A stretch of DNA of 6,730 nt. It comes from a bacterium (lineage in GTDB: Bacteria; Bacillota_I; Bacilli_A; RF39; UBA660). Both the position numbers and the translations under genes were made by a program. Below are positions 1-6,687 of the stretch, in pieces. A model generated the notes under the pieces. That model searched no databases and was not told where the DNA came from. It worked only from the letters and a program-made list of their open reading frames with translations. The stretch spans positions 1 through 6,730 of the forward strand of contig RKAN01000015.1 of the NCBI GenBank assembly GCA_014845975.1, read 5' to 3'. How positions within the stretch are numbered: the first letter of the stretch is position 1; each line of letters starts with the position of its first letter.

Positions 1-1
1 A

Positions 2-1294
2 ATCGCAATAGAAAATAAAAAAGCAGTAATAGATTTAACAAATTATACAGATTATACCAATATCCATTGTAATAATAATGCGAAGTTAGAAATAGAAAAT
101 AATCAGTTAATAGTAACTAATATTATAGGAGAAGTAACTTGTCAGTTAGATAAGACATTAGAAGATACTTTTTCAAATTTAGATGATTCTAGTAATAGTA
201 TTATGATGTTATCAGATGAAACACTTTCAAATGGAATTACTATAGAAAAAAACAAAAATGTAACTTTAGATTTAAATGGGAAGAAGATTGAAAAAACATT
301 TGAAAAATATGATAGATTACTCATTAACAAAGGAAATTTAACAATCAATGATAAAAATAATTTAGGTATTATTAAAACAAATTTTGCTGTTATTATTAAT
401 TATTCGAAAATTGTAATCAATGGTGGAAATTATATTCGAGAAAATCCTAGTAGTGCTTCAGGTGGAGTACTATCTTTAATGAACGGAGAAGCAATTATTA
501 ACGGTGGTGTATTTCAGACGGATAAAACTTATGCGATTTTGAATATGAGTAATAAAAATCAATCAACTTTAACAGTAAAAAATGCAACTGTAATAAGTGA
601 ATCCAACGGTTTTTATATAGGAAATGAGAATGCAACTACTAGTATTATCCATTGTAATGTGAAAAGCACAAATACAGGAATCGCAATTAGTAATAATGGA
701 AAAATGTATATTGAAAATACAGTTTCAATATCAAATAAAGGTTATTCTATTTGGAATGCTAATAAAGGTAATTTAGTAATAAATAGTGGTGAGTATATAT
801 CAGAAAAAAATACTGTTATAGCAAATACATCAAGCTATGATATTTTAATTAAAGATGAAAAAGGAAAAACATATATCGCAAGTTATACAACAGAAAATGA
901 TCAAAAAGACATTTGGCAATCCAAATCAATTTTTAATAAGGCAAAAGGAAATATAAAAATAGAAGGATTAATTGCGGACTCTTGTAGTAAAACTCCAAAC
1001 AAAACTGGAACATGTATTTATATGAATTATGGACGAGCAGTACTTAATGAAAATAATTCAGAGGGAAATATTTATATTGCAGGTAGTTATATAAACAGTG
1101 AAAATTATGCAATTTATAATTATACAGGAAATATTTATATATGTGATTCGAAGATAGAAGGAAAAACAAGTTTTCATTTAAGTGGAAAAGGTTATATCTA
1201 TTATAATTCAAAAAATATTTTTGATATAAATACATCTTCAGATATCAATAATCCATCTCATTTTATTTTAGATGATACAATTTGTAAAGGGTAA
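2..1294 (+). CDS. Beta-helix repeat surface protein, 5'-truncated (C-terminal 430 residues)
   Basis: The reading frame has no stop from base 2 to the TAA at 1292-1294. The first ATG (203) has no Shine-Dalgarno sequence and sits mid-frame, so it is an internal Met and the true start lies upstream. The protein is rich in Asn, Ile, Tyr and Thr with few hydrophobic runs. A segment near visible residues 28-49 (KLEIENNQLIVTNIIGEVTC) looks like a small beta repeat. From about residue 85 the pattern is that of parallel beta-helix surface proteins of Bacillota: VTLDLNGKKI, LTIND, then repeated rung motifs VINGGNY, IINGGVF and VINSGEY with short beta strands between. It is probably extracellular, perhaps an adhesin or glycan-binding protein. 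The C-terminus (DDTICKG) has no LPXTG motif or membrane anchor, so any signal or anchor must lie in the missing N-terminal part. The fold assignment is fairly safe; the function is unknown. A hairpin separates it from spoVD, so it is probably not part of the wall operon. Confidence 0.85.
   Translation: MAIENKKAVIDLTNYTDYTNIHCNNNAKLEIENNQLIVTNIIGEVTCQLDKTLEDTFSNLDDSSNSIMMLSDETLSNGITIEKNKNVTLDLNGKKIEKTFEKYDRLLINKGNLTINDKNNLGIIKTNFAVIINYSKIVINGGNYIRENPSSASGGVLSLMNGEAIINGGVFQTDKTYAILNMSNKNQSTLTVKNATVISESNGFYIGNENATTSIIHCNVKSTNTGIAISNNGKMYIENTVSISNKGYSIWNANKGNLVINSGEYISEKNTVIANTSSYDILIKDEKGKTYIASYTTENDQKDIWQSKSIFNKAKGNIKIEGLIADSCSKTPNKTGTCIYMNYGRAVLNENNSEGNIYIAGSYINSENYAIYNYTGNIYICDSKIEGKTSFHLSGKGYIYYNSKNIFDINTSSDINNPSHFILDDTICKG
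1276..1281 (+). promoter_or_regulatory. Possible extended -10 promoter upstream of spoVD
   Basis: TACAAT at 1276-1281 matches TATAAT at five of six bases and is preceded by TGA (1273-1275), giving an extended -10 TGnTACAAT. There is no recognisable -35 box at 16-18 bp. Transcription would start near 1288, at the base of the hairpin at 1286-1318, so that hairpin would then become a 5' stem-loop of the spoVD mRNA. This is weak evidence in AT-rich DNA. It is listed because no better spoVD promoter is visible. Confidence 0.2.
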
Positions 1295-1318
1295 GAAACA
1301 TAAAAATTCTTACCTTTT
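1286..1318 (+). terminator. Rho-independent terminator of the surface protein gene
   Basis: A perfect 8-bp inverted repeat, GGTAAGAA (1290-1297) and TTCTTACC (1307-1314), encloses a 9-nt loop and is followed directly by TTTT (1315-1318). Adding AAAG on the left against TTTT on the right extends the stem to 12 bp with one G-U pair. The stop codon TAA (1292-1294) lies inside the left arm. The T-run is short, so termination may be partial and some read-through into spoVD is possible. Confidence 0.65.
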
Positions 1319-1345
1319 CATATGGTTAAATAAAGGAGGGACCTT

Positions 1346-3253
1346 ATGTTTTCTAAAACAACTCATATTCGAATAAAAATAGTACTATTAGGAATTGTTT
1401 TTCTATTTATTGTTATTATGTTTAAAGTATTTTATATCCAAGTCATTAGTTATAAAAAATTGAATTCGCTTGCTGCAAGTCTTTGGAATAGAAATCTACC
1501 AGTAGAAGCCGATAGAGGAAAAATATATGATAGAAATGGAGTTGTTTTAGCAGATAATAAAACGACAACATCATTAGTTCTAATTCCAAATCAAATTAAA
1601 AATAAAGAATTAGTTGCTCAAAAATTAAGTGAGATTTTGAATGTAACTTACGAAGAAATGATGACGCATGTAAGTAAAAAAACATCAATTGAAAGAGTTC
1701 ATCCGGAAGGTAGAAGATTATCTTACGAAATTGCTGATCAAATTAATTCTTTAAAATTCGATGGAGTTTATTTAATCAAAGAATCTCAACGATATTATCC
1801 TTATGATAAGATGTTATCTCATACAATAGGGTACGTGGGAATTGATAATCAAGGATTAAGTGGATTAGAATTAATCTATGATAAAGAACTTACTGGTGAA
1901 TATGGAGCGATTAAATATACAAGTGATGCAAAAGGAAATAAATTAGAACTAGAAGAAAGCTATGAAGAACCACAGGATGGCATGAATTTAACATTAACTA
2001 TTGATTATGAAATGCAGGCTGTTTTAGAAAGGGAACTCGATAATGCAGTTAGTAAATATAATCCAGATCAAGCCCTTGGAATTGTTATGAACCCTAAAAC
2101 AGGTGAAATTTTAGCAATGTCAGCAAGGCCCAATTTCTCTCCAAGTCATTATAATGATTATACAATTGAAGAAATTAATCGAAATTTGCCAATATGGTCT
2201 ACCTATGAACCAGGTTCAACTTTTAAAATTATTACTTTAGCTACAGCTTTAGAAGAAAATTTAGTGGATTTAGACAATGATACTTTTTATGATGGTGGAG
2301 GTGTTACTGTAGAAAATGCTAGAATTAAATGTTGGAAAGCAGGTGGTCATGGTCAGCAAACTTATTTACAGGTTGTAGAAAATTCATGTAACCCAGGATT
2401 TGTATCTCTTGGTCAAAAAATTGGAAAAGAAACTCTATTTGAATATATTAAAAAATTTGGATTTGGCAATCCAACGGGAATTGATTTAAATGGGGAAAGT
2501 AGTGGTATTTTATTTAAATTAGATAAAGTTGGTCCAGTAGAACTTGCAACAACTTCTTTCGGTCAAGGTGTTAGTGTTACGCCAATTCAACAAATAACAG
2601 CTGTTAGTGCAGCAATTAATGGGGGATTTTTATTTGAACCATATATCGTAAAGAGTGTTAATGAACCAGAAACTAATACAGTTATTAAAAATCATGAGTC
2701 AAAAGTAGTTAGAAAAGTAATTAGCAAAACCACTAGTGAAAAAGTAAGATATGCACTAGAAAGTGTAGTTACTAATGGAACTGGTAGAAATGCTTTTATT
2801 GATGGATATCGTGTAGGAGGAAAAACAGGTACTGCTCAAAAAGTTCAAAATGGAACTTATATGATTGGAAATTATATTACTTCATTTATGGGTTTCCTAC
2901 CAGCTAATGATCCTGAAGTTATTGTATATGTAGCCGTTGACAATGCAAAAGGAATTACACAGTATGGCGGAACTATAGTTGCTCCAATCGTAAGAAATAT
3001 ATTATTAGATGCAATTGATATATTAAAAATAAAAAAACCAGATGGAGCCAGTGAAAAGAATTATAACTATAATGAAAAAAAGTATTTAACAGTTCCAAAT
3101 GTAGAGGGAATGAGTCTAAAAGAAGCAATGAAAGAATTGAAAGAATTTAAGGTGGAATATACAGGAACAGGAGAAACAGTTACTTATCAAACACCTGTTA
3201 GCGGAGAAAGAATATTTGAAGGAAATATCGTCCGTTTATATTTGGATAGCTAA
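1346..3253 (+). CDS. spoVD: SpoVD-type class B penicillin-binding protein (peptidoglycan transpeptidase)
   Basis: This 635-residue protein is close in length to Bacillus subtilis SpoVD. It cross-links peptidoglycan outside the membrane, partnered by a SEDS glycosyltransferase (here spoVE at 5413). A short basic N-terminus leads into one TM anchor (about 11-33). The PBP dimerisation domain follows (about 45-210, with RGKIYDRNG at 57-65), then the transpeptidase domain: SxxK = STFK with catalytic Ser291, SxN = SCN at 347-349, and KTG at 493-495. A single C-terminal PASTA domain covers about 581-635 (VPNVEGMSLKEAM). PbpB-type division proteins of Bacillus carry two PASTA domains, so one favours SpoVD. 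Cys329 (IKCW) and Cys348 (SCN) are 19 residues apart, like the redox-controlled pair known in SpoVD. The ATG at 1346 follows AAAGGAGGG (1332-1340) with a 5-nt gap. In a non-sporulating host the same protein could serve septal division (FtsI role); sequence alone does not decide. Confidence 0.93.
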   Translation: MFSKTTHIRIKIVLLGIVFLFIVIMFKVFYIQVISYKKLNSLAASLWNRNLPVEADRGKIYDRNGVVLADNKTTTSLVLIPNQIKNKELVAQKLSEILNVTYEEMMTHVSKKTSIERVHPEGRRLSYEIADQINSLKFDGVYLIKESQRYYPYDKMLSHTIGYVGIDNQGLSGLELIYDKELTGEYGAIKYTSDAKGNKLELEESYEEPQDGMNLTLTIDYEMQAVLERELDNAVSKYNPDQALGIVMNPKTGEILAMSARPNFSPSHYNDYTIEEINRNLPIWSTYEPGSTFKIITLATALEENLVDLDNDTFYDGGGVTVENARIKCWKAGGHGQQTYLQVVENSCNPGFVSLGQKIGKETLFEYIKKFGFGNPTGIDLNGESSGILFKLDKVGPVELATTSFGQGVSVTPIQQITAVSAAINGGFLFEPYIVKSVNEPETNTVIKNHESKVVRKVISKTTSEKVRYALESVVTNGTGRNAFIDGYRVGGKTGTAQKVQNGTYMIGNYITSFMGFLPANDPEVIVYVAVDNAKGITQYGGTIVAPIVRNILLDAIDILKIKKPDGASEKNYNYNEKKYLTVPNVEGMSLKEAMKELKEFKVEYTGTGETVTYQTPVSGERIFEGNIVRLYLDS

Positions 3254-3282
3254 TTGACGAAAGAAAAATCCTGTTATATAAT
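3254..3282 (+). promoter_or_regulatory. Sigma-A-type promoter of the diguanylate cyclase gene
   Basis: The -35 box TTGACG (3254-3259, five of six consensus bases) and a perfect -10 box TATAAT (3277-3282) are separated by exactly 17 bp. The -35 box starts on the first base after the spoVD stop codon. Transcription should start near 3288-3290, only about 12-14 nt before the ATG at 3302. This is the strongest promoter match in the window. It implies that the cyclase can be expressed independently of spoVD with housekeeping sigma factor. Confidence 0.8.
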
Positions 3283-3291
3283 ATACAATAT

Positions 3292-3297
3292 GGTGAT
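3292..3297 (+). promoter_or_regulatory. Shine-Dalgarno site that fixes the diguanylate cyclase start at 3302
   Basis: GGTGAT matches the 3' half of the full anti-Shine-Dalgarno complement AAGGAGGTGATC. Its aligned position places the ATG at 3302 at a normal distance. The in-frame TTG at 3254 has no upstream ribosome site and is the -35 box of the promoter. The in-frame ATG at 3290 lies at the predicted transcription start, so it could work only as a leaderless start. Confidence 0.65.
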
Positions 3298-3301
3298 TAT
3301 A

Positions 3302-4333
3302 ATGAAAAAAATGAAGTCAGAATTTAATAAGTATGATGTTCGTTTAAGAATATTTTGGCTGGAATGTTTAGGACTATTTTTATTAGATTTTACAGCATTT
3401 TTATTAAATATAGTTTTTAAGAATGAGGCTAGAGTATATTTGGACTTTATTTTTTTAAGCATAAGCTTAATACCATTAATTTTATCTTTTATTTTAAAAA
3501 GAATAAGTCCTTTTCATTATTTAACTATTCTTATTTCTAATACAATGATAGTAGTTCTTACATTTTTTTTGAAAGATATTTCAAATATTATTGTTTTTCT
3601 TTACGCTTCTTTTAATATTTTATTTACTTATGTTTTGTTTTATGGAAAAAAAAGAAGAATATTGCTTTCTTTAGAGACAATATTTTATATGATAATTGGA
3701 CTTTATTTGGCTTTTTTATCGGAAAATAAATTTCTTTATACAAATTATTTTATCCAGACAGCAATTTTTAATGTAATCATGGTAATTTGCTTTCATTCTG
3801 TCTTCTCTATGTATAAAAATCAAGCAAAAGAATTAAAGGAAATTAATCAACAAATAAAAGTCTCTTCTTTAAAAGATCCTCTGACAAATCTTTGGAATCG
3901 AACTTATATGAATATATTATTAGATAATTTGTTAGAAGAAAAAATACCTTTCTCTATTGCAATGTTTGATGTAGATTTCTTTAAAAAAGTAAATGATACT
4001 TATGGACATATAGTTGGAGATAGAATACTAGAAAAATTCTCTAAAATCATCAAAGAATCAATTCCTTCCAATGCAAGTGCAATTCGTTATGGAGGAGAAG
4101 AATTTTTGGTAATTTTTCCAAACAAAAACGTGAAAGAAGTTTATTCTATTGCGGAATTAATTAGAGAAACTTCTCAAGATGAATTAAAACTACAGGATAT
4201 GGTAAAAGCTATAACTATTAGTGGTGGAATTAAAGAATACAATCAAATTCTTTCTAAAGAAGAATTTATTAGTGAAGCAGATAAAAAGTTATATCAAGCA
4301 AAAAAAGAGGGAAGAAATAAAATTGTATCGTAA
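3302..4333 (+). CDS. Membrane-bound diguanylate cyclase (GGDEF domain)
   Basis: The protein has 343 residues from this start. It should condense two GTP into the second messenger c-di-GMP at the inner face of the membrane. The N-terminal half holds about six TM segments (roughly 15-39, 46-64, 71-90, 94-114, 119-139, 148-170), followed by a short, probably helical linker (171-190). The GGDEF domain runs from about 190 to 343 and is intact: DPLTNLWNR (192-200), FDVDFFKKVNDTYGH (222-236, metal and nucleotide binding), RYGGEEF with the signature GGEEF at 264-268, SGG (307-309) and ADKKLYQAKKEGRN (326-339). The RxxD inhibitory site normally nine to six residues before GG is PSNA here, so product inhibition is probably missing. 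No EAL or HD-GYP domain is present. The TM region resembles no sensor family I recognise. The gene has its own promoter and terminator, although it sits between two cell-wall genes. A longer reading from the TTG at 3254 is unlikely. Confidence 0.92.
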   Translation: MKKMKSEFNKYDVRLRIFWLECLGLFLLDFTAFLLNIVFKNEARVYLDFIFLSISLIPLILSFILKRISPFHYLTILISNTMIVVLTFFLKDISNIIVFLYASFNILFTYVLFYGKKRRILLSLETIFYMIIGLYLAFLSENKFLYTNYFIQTAIFNVIMVICFHSVFSMYKNQAKELKEINQQIKVSSLKDPLTNLWNRTYMNILLDNLLEEKIPFSIAMFDVDFFKKVNDTYGHIVGDRILEKFSKIIKESIPSNASAIRYGGEEFLVIFPNKNVKEVYSIAELIRETSQDELKLQDMVKAITISGGIKEYNQILSKEEFISEADKKLYQAKKEGRNKIVS

Positions 4334-4348
4334 GATACATTTTTTTTT
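4324..4348 (+). terminator. Rho-independent terminator after the diguanylate cyclase gene
   Basis: A 6-bp stem, TGTATC (4324-4329) with GATACA (4334-4339), closes a GTAA loop of the stable GNRA class. It is followed by nine T residues (4340-4348). The stop codon TAA (4331-4333) forms three of the four loop bases. The stem is short and AT-rich, so efficiency may be moderate, but the loop class and long T-run are typical. Ribosomes reaching the stop codon would cover the hairpin, so translation could affect termination. Confidence 0.65.
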
Positions 4349-4382
4349 ATAAAAAAAATAGAATTAATTAGGAGGACTAGTT

Positions 4383-5375
4383 ATGTTAATGCTTACAAAA
4401 TTCGTTTTAGTAACAATGATAGGTTTTTTAATTTCTATATTATTGGGAATACTATTAATTCCTATTCTACATAAATTTAAGGTAAATCAAACTTTAAGTA
4501 TTTATTTATCAGAAAGACATAGTAGTAAAAAAAATACTCCTACTATGGGAGGAATTATATTTATTTTTGCAACAATGATTACACTGATTGCTTTATTTCT
4601 TTTGGGAAAGATTTCACTTTCTTATAACTTTTTAATTGTTATTTTTACATTTTTAGGTTATTTTTTTATTGGATTTATGGACGATTATTTAATTATTAAA
4701 AGACACAATAATAATGGACTTTCAGAAACTCAAAAATTATTGTTGCAGGTAATTATTGCTATTATTTTTTTCTATTTTTTCTTACTTGCTAATAACGAAC
4801 CATTGCTTTGGGTTCATTCTCTTAATATCAAACTAGATATTGGTTGGTATTATGGACTTTTTATTTTACTAGTTTTGATTGCTAGTAGCAATGCAGTAAA
4901 TTTAACGGATGGATTGGATGGGTTAGCAACAGGACTTTCTTTTTTAGCTTTTTTAACATTTGGAATTATTACAGCATGTACTGGTTGGTTAGATGGTTAT
5001 ATTGAAATTGCTATTTTTTGTTTTACTTTATCAGGAGCTTTATTAGGATTTTTAGTGTTTAATGCAAATCCAGCAAAAATATTTATGGGAGATACAGGCT
5101 CACTTGCTTTAGGAGCAACTTTGGGCACAATTGCAATTTTAACAAGACATGAATTACTTTTAATTGTAATTGGAATTGTCTTTGTCATTGAAACATTGTC
5201 TTGTGTAATTCAAAGGTATTATTATAAGTTAACTCATAAAAGAATTTTTCCGATGACTCCAATTCATCACACTTTTGAAAAATTAGGATGGAATGAAAGA
5301 GATATTGTAAAATTATTTTGGATTATTGGAATGCTTGGATCTATGGTCGCAATTATTTACGGAGTTTGGTTATAG
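4383..5375 (+). CDS. mraY: MraY, phospho-N-acetylmuramoyl-pentapeptide transferase
   Basis: MraY transfers phospho-MurNAc-pentapeptide from UDP to undecaprenyl phosphate, making lipid I, the first membrane step of peptidoglycan synthesis. The 330-residue protein is a polytopic membrane protein, probably with ten TM helices and of normal family length. Family motifs are in order: KKNTPTMGG (49-57), the Asp pair FMDDY (98-102), NAVNLTDGLDGLATG (170-184), FNANPAKIFMGDTGS (226-240, with Asp237), and the final histidine motif TPIHHTFEKLGW (292-303). That last motif is usually HHH; here the third His is Thr297. The ATG at 4383 follows GGAGG (4371-4375) with a 7-nt gap; the ATG at 4389 is less well placed. 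It lies 49 bp after the cyclase and 37 bp before spoVE. With a terminator upstream it needs read-through or its own promoter. A weak -10 candidate TATAAA (4348-4353) lacks a good -35 box. In Bacillus murE precedes and murD follows mraY; both are absent here. Confidence 0.96.
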   Translation: MLMLTKFVLVTMIGFLISILLGILLIPILHKFKVNQTLSIYLSERHSSKKNTPTMGGIIFIFATMITLIALFLLGKISLSYNFLIVIFTFLGYFFIGFMDDYLIIKRHNNNGLSETQKLLLQVIIAIIFFYFFLLANNEPLLWVHSLNIKLDIGWYYGLFILLVLIASSNAVNLTDGLDGLATGLSFLAFLTFGIITACTGWLDGYIEIAIFCFTLSGALLGFLVFNANPAKIFMGDTGSLALGATLGTIAILTRHELLLIVIGIVFVIETLSCVIQRYYYKLTHKRIFPMTPIHHTFEKLGWNERDIVKLFWIIGMLGSMVAIIYGVWL

Positions 5376-5412
5376 AAAATGTTTAATCTCATAAAATGTA
5401 TAAGGTGGTACT

Positions 5413-6498
5413 ATGAAAAAACCTGATATTTTATTATTCATAACAATTATCATAATTTCTTTATTTGGAATTATTATGATTTATTCAGCTTCATATGTTT
5501 GGTCAGAATATAAATTTAATGATCCTTATCAATTTGTAAAACATCAATCTTTATTCTTTTTGATTGGTGTTGTTTGTATGTATTTTATTAGTAAGATTAA
5601 TTACCATATTTACTATGAAAAAGCAAACATATTATTGATGATTGTGTTAATCCTTTTAATATTAGTAATTATTCCAGGAATAGGAACTGTACGTAATGGT
5701 AGTCGTAGTTGGTTTGGAATAGGACCTTTTGGAATTCAACCTAGTGAAGCAGCTAAGTTGGTTTTAATTATTTTTACTTCTAAGTATTTAAGTAAAAATG
5801 AAAATTTATTAAAATATATAAAAAAAGGCGTTTTTCCTATATTAGGGATTACTCTTTTTATCTTTGGATTAATCATGCTTCAACCAGATTTTGGAACAGG
5901 TGTTATTTTAGTAATGAGTGTCATAGGATTACTATTTGTAGCTGGCGTTGATTTAAAATTTTTTTTAGGACTTGGCGCTATTGGAGTTGTTGGAATCGTA
6001 GGTTTAATTTTAGTTGCCCCATATCGTTTACAAAGAATTTTATCTTTTTTAAACCCATGGAGTGATCCATTAGGAAGTGGATTTCAAATCATTCAAAGTT
6101 TGTATGCAATAGGACCAGGAGGCCTATTTGGATATGGTTTTTTAAATTCAAGACAAAAACATTTTTATTTACCAGAACCACAAACAGATTTTATTTTTTC
6201 TATTATTAGTGAAGAATTTGGTTTTATGGGAGTGGTTATTGTAGTCAGTTTATTTTTGATTATTATTATAAGAGGATTTCAAATTGCTAGAAATACAAAT
6301 GATAAGTTTTCAAAATATTTATCTTTTGGTATTATTTTTGAACTAGCTTTTCAAGCAATTTTAAATCTTATGGTGGTTGTAGGATTAATTCCTGTAACAG
6401 GTGTAACACTTCCATTTTTATCTTATGGAGGATCTAGTTTATTAATTACCTTATGTGGAATGGGAATTGTTTTAAATATTAGTAGATATCAAAGGTAA
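5413..6498 (+). CDS. spoVE: SpoVE/FtsW-type SEDS peptidoglycan glycosyltransferase
   Basis: The protein has 361 residues and about ten TM helices. SEDS proteins polymerise lipid II into glycan strands together with a class B PBP, which is encoded here at 1346. Landmarks are YSASYVWSEYKFND (24-37), VRNGSRSWFGIGPFGIQPSE (93-112), QPDFGTG (157-163), APYRLQRILSFLNPW (202-216), GSGFQIIQSLYAIGPGGLFG (221-240), SRQKHFYLPEPQTDFIF (246-262), which carries the presumed catalytic Asp259, and GVTLPFLSYGGSS (330-342). The early YSAS-VW-YKF stretch, the lack of a C-terminal extension and the ending NISRYQR match Bacillus SpoVE better than division FtsW. The two are hard to separate, and ftsW is the alternative name. 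The ATG at 5413 follows AAGGTGG (5402-5408) with a short 4-nt gap. The gene starts 37 bp after mraY with no terminator between, so the two are probably co-transcribed. Confidence 0.94.
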   Translation: MKKPDILLFITIIIISLFGIIMIYSASYVWSEYKFNDPYQFVKHQSLFFLIGVVCMYFISKINYHIYYEKANILLMIVLILLILVIIPGIGTVRNGSRSWFGIGPFGIQPSEAAKLVLIIFTSKYLSKNENLLKYIKKGVFPILGITLFIFGLIMLQPDFGTGVILVMSVIGLLFVAGVDLKFFLGLGAIGVVGIVGLILVAPYRLQRILSFLNPWSDPLGSGFQIIQSLYAIGPGGLFGYGFLNSRQKHFYLPEPQTDFIFSIISEEFGFMGVVIVVSLFLIIIIRGFQIARNTNDKFSKYLSFGIIFELAFQAILNLMVVVGLIPVTGVTLPFLSYGGSSLLITLCGMGIVLNISRYQR

Positions 6499-6627
6499 GT
6501 AATTTTTTGATTATATTAATCACAAAAAGAGAATTAATAAAATTTTCCTTAATTTGAATGATAGATATGAATTTAGAAAAGATTACAACATTTAAAATAT
6601 GAATAGTGGTAAATGACTAAACTATTT

Positions 6628-6687
6628 GGAGGTTAAAATTGAAAAAAGAATTACGGAGGTTAAAATTGAAAAAAGAATTACGGAGGT
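6628..6687 (+). repeat. 27-bp tandem duplication of a ribosome-binding site plus TTG start
   Basis: Two identical 27-bp units (6628-6654 and 6655-6681) are followed by a third partial copy, GGAGGT (6682-6687). Each full unit begins with GGAGG, then a 6-nt spacer, then TTG AAA AAA GAA TTA C. The period equals nine codons, so the downstream frame is kept. The shared GGAGGT at both unit borders suggests the duplication arose by slippage between the Shine-Dalgarno site and a similar CGGAGG (Arg-Arg codons) inside the gene. Confidence 0.95.

Noticed and set aside
61..658. 13-bp exact repeat (61-73 and 646-658), both coding Ile-His-Cys-Asn in the surface protein
   Set aside because: It is too short and isolated to be a mobile or recombination repeat; it fits recurring beta-helix rung sequence or chance.
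142..1235. Minus-strand ORFs of 63-68 codons at 142-348 and 1044-1235
   Set aside because: They lie antisense to the continuous surface-protein frame, have low-complexity Phe/Tyr/Ser-rich translations mirroring AT-rich DNA, and no supporting ribosome site was seen.
1323..1331. TGG-TTAAAT as extended -10 promoter for spoVD
   Set aside because: Transcription would start inside the Shine-Dalgarno site, leaving no usable leader.
3274..5188. Minus-strand ORFs at 3274-3462 and 4997-5188
   Set aside because: They are antisense shadows of the diguanylate cyclase and mraY, both of which show clear family motifs on the + strand.
6503..6527. Hairpin after spoVE: TGATTA/TAATCA with a 3-nt loop, extended by T-A pairs past one mismatch
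   Set aside because: It is followed by A residues, not a T-run, on either strand, so it does not look like an intrinsic terminator; the stem is almost all A-T and could be chance.
6499..6627. Possible promoter or small gene in the spacer after spoVE, including TAAAAT at 6593-6598 and an 11-codon ORF from 6567
   Set aside because: No -35 box lies at a proper distance from TAAAAT, and the ORF has no ribosome site.
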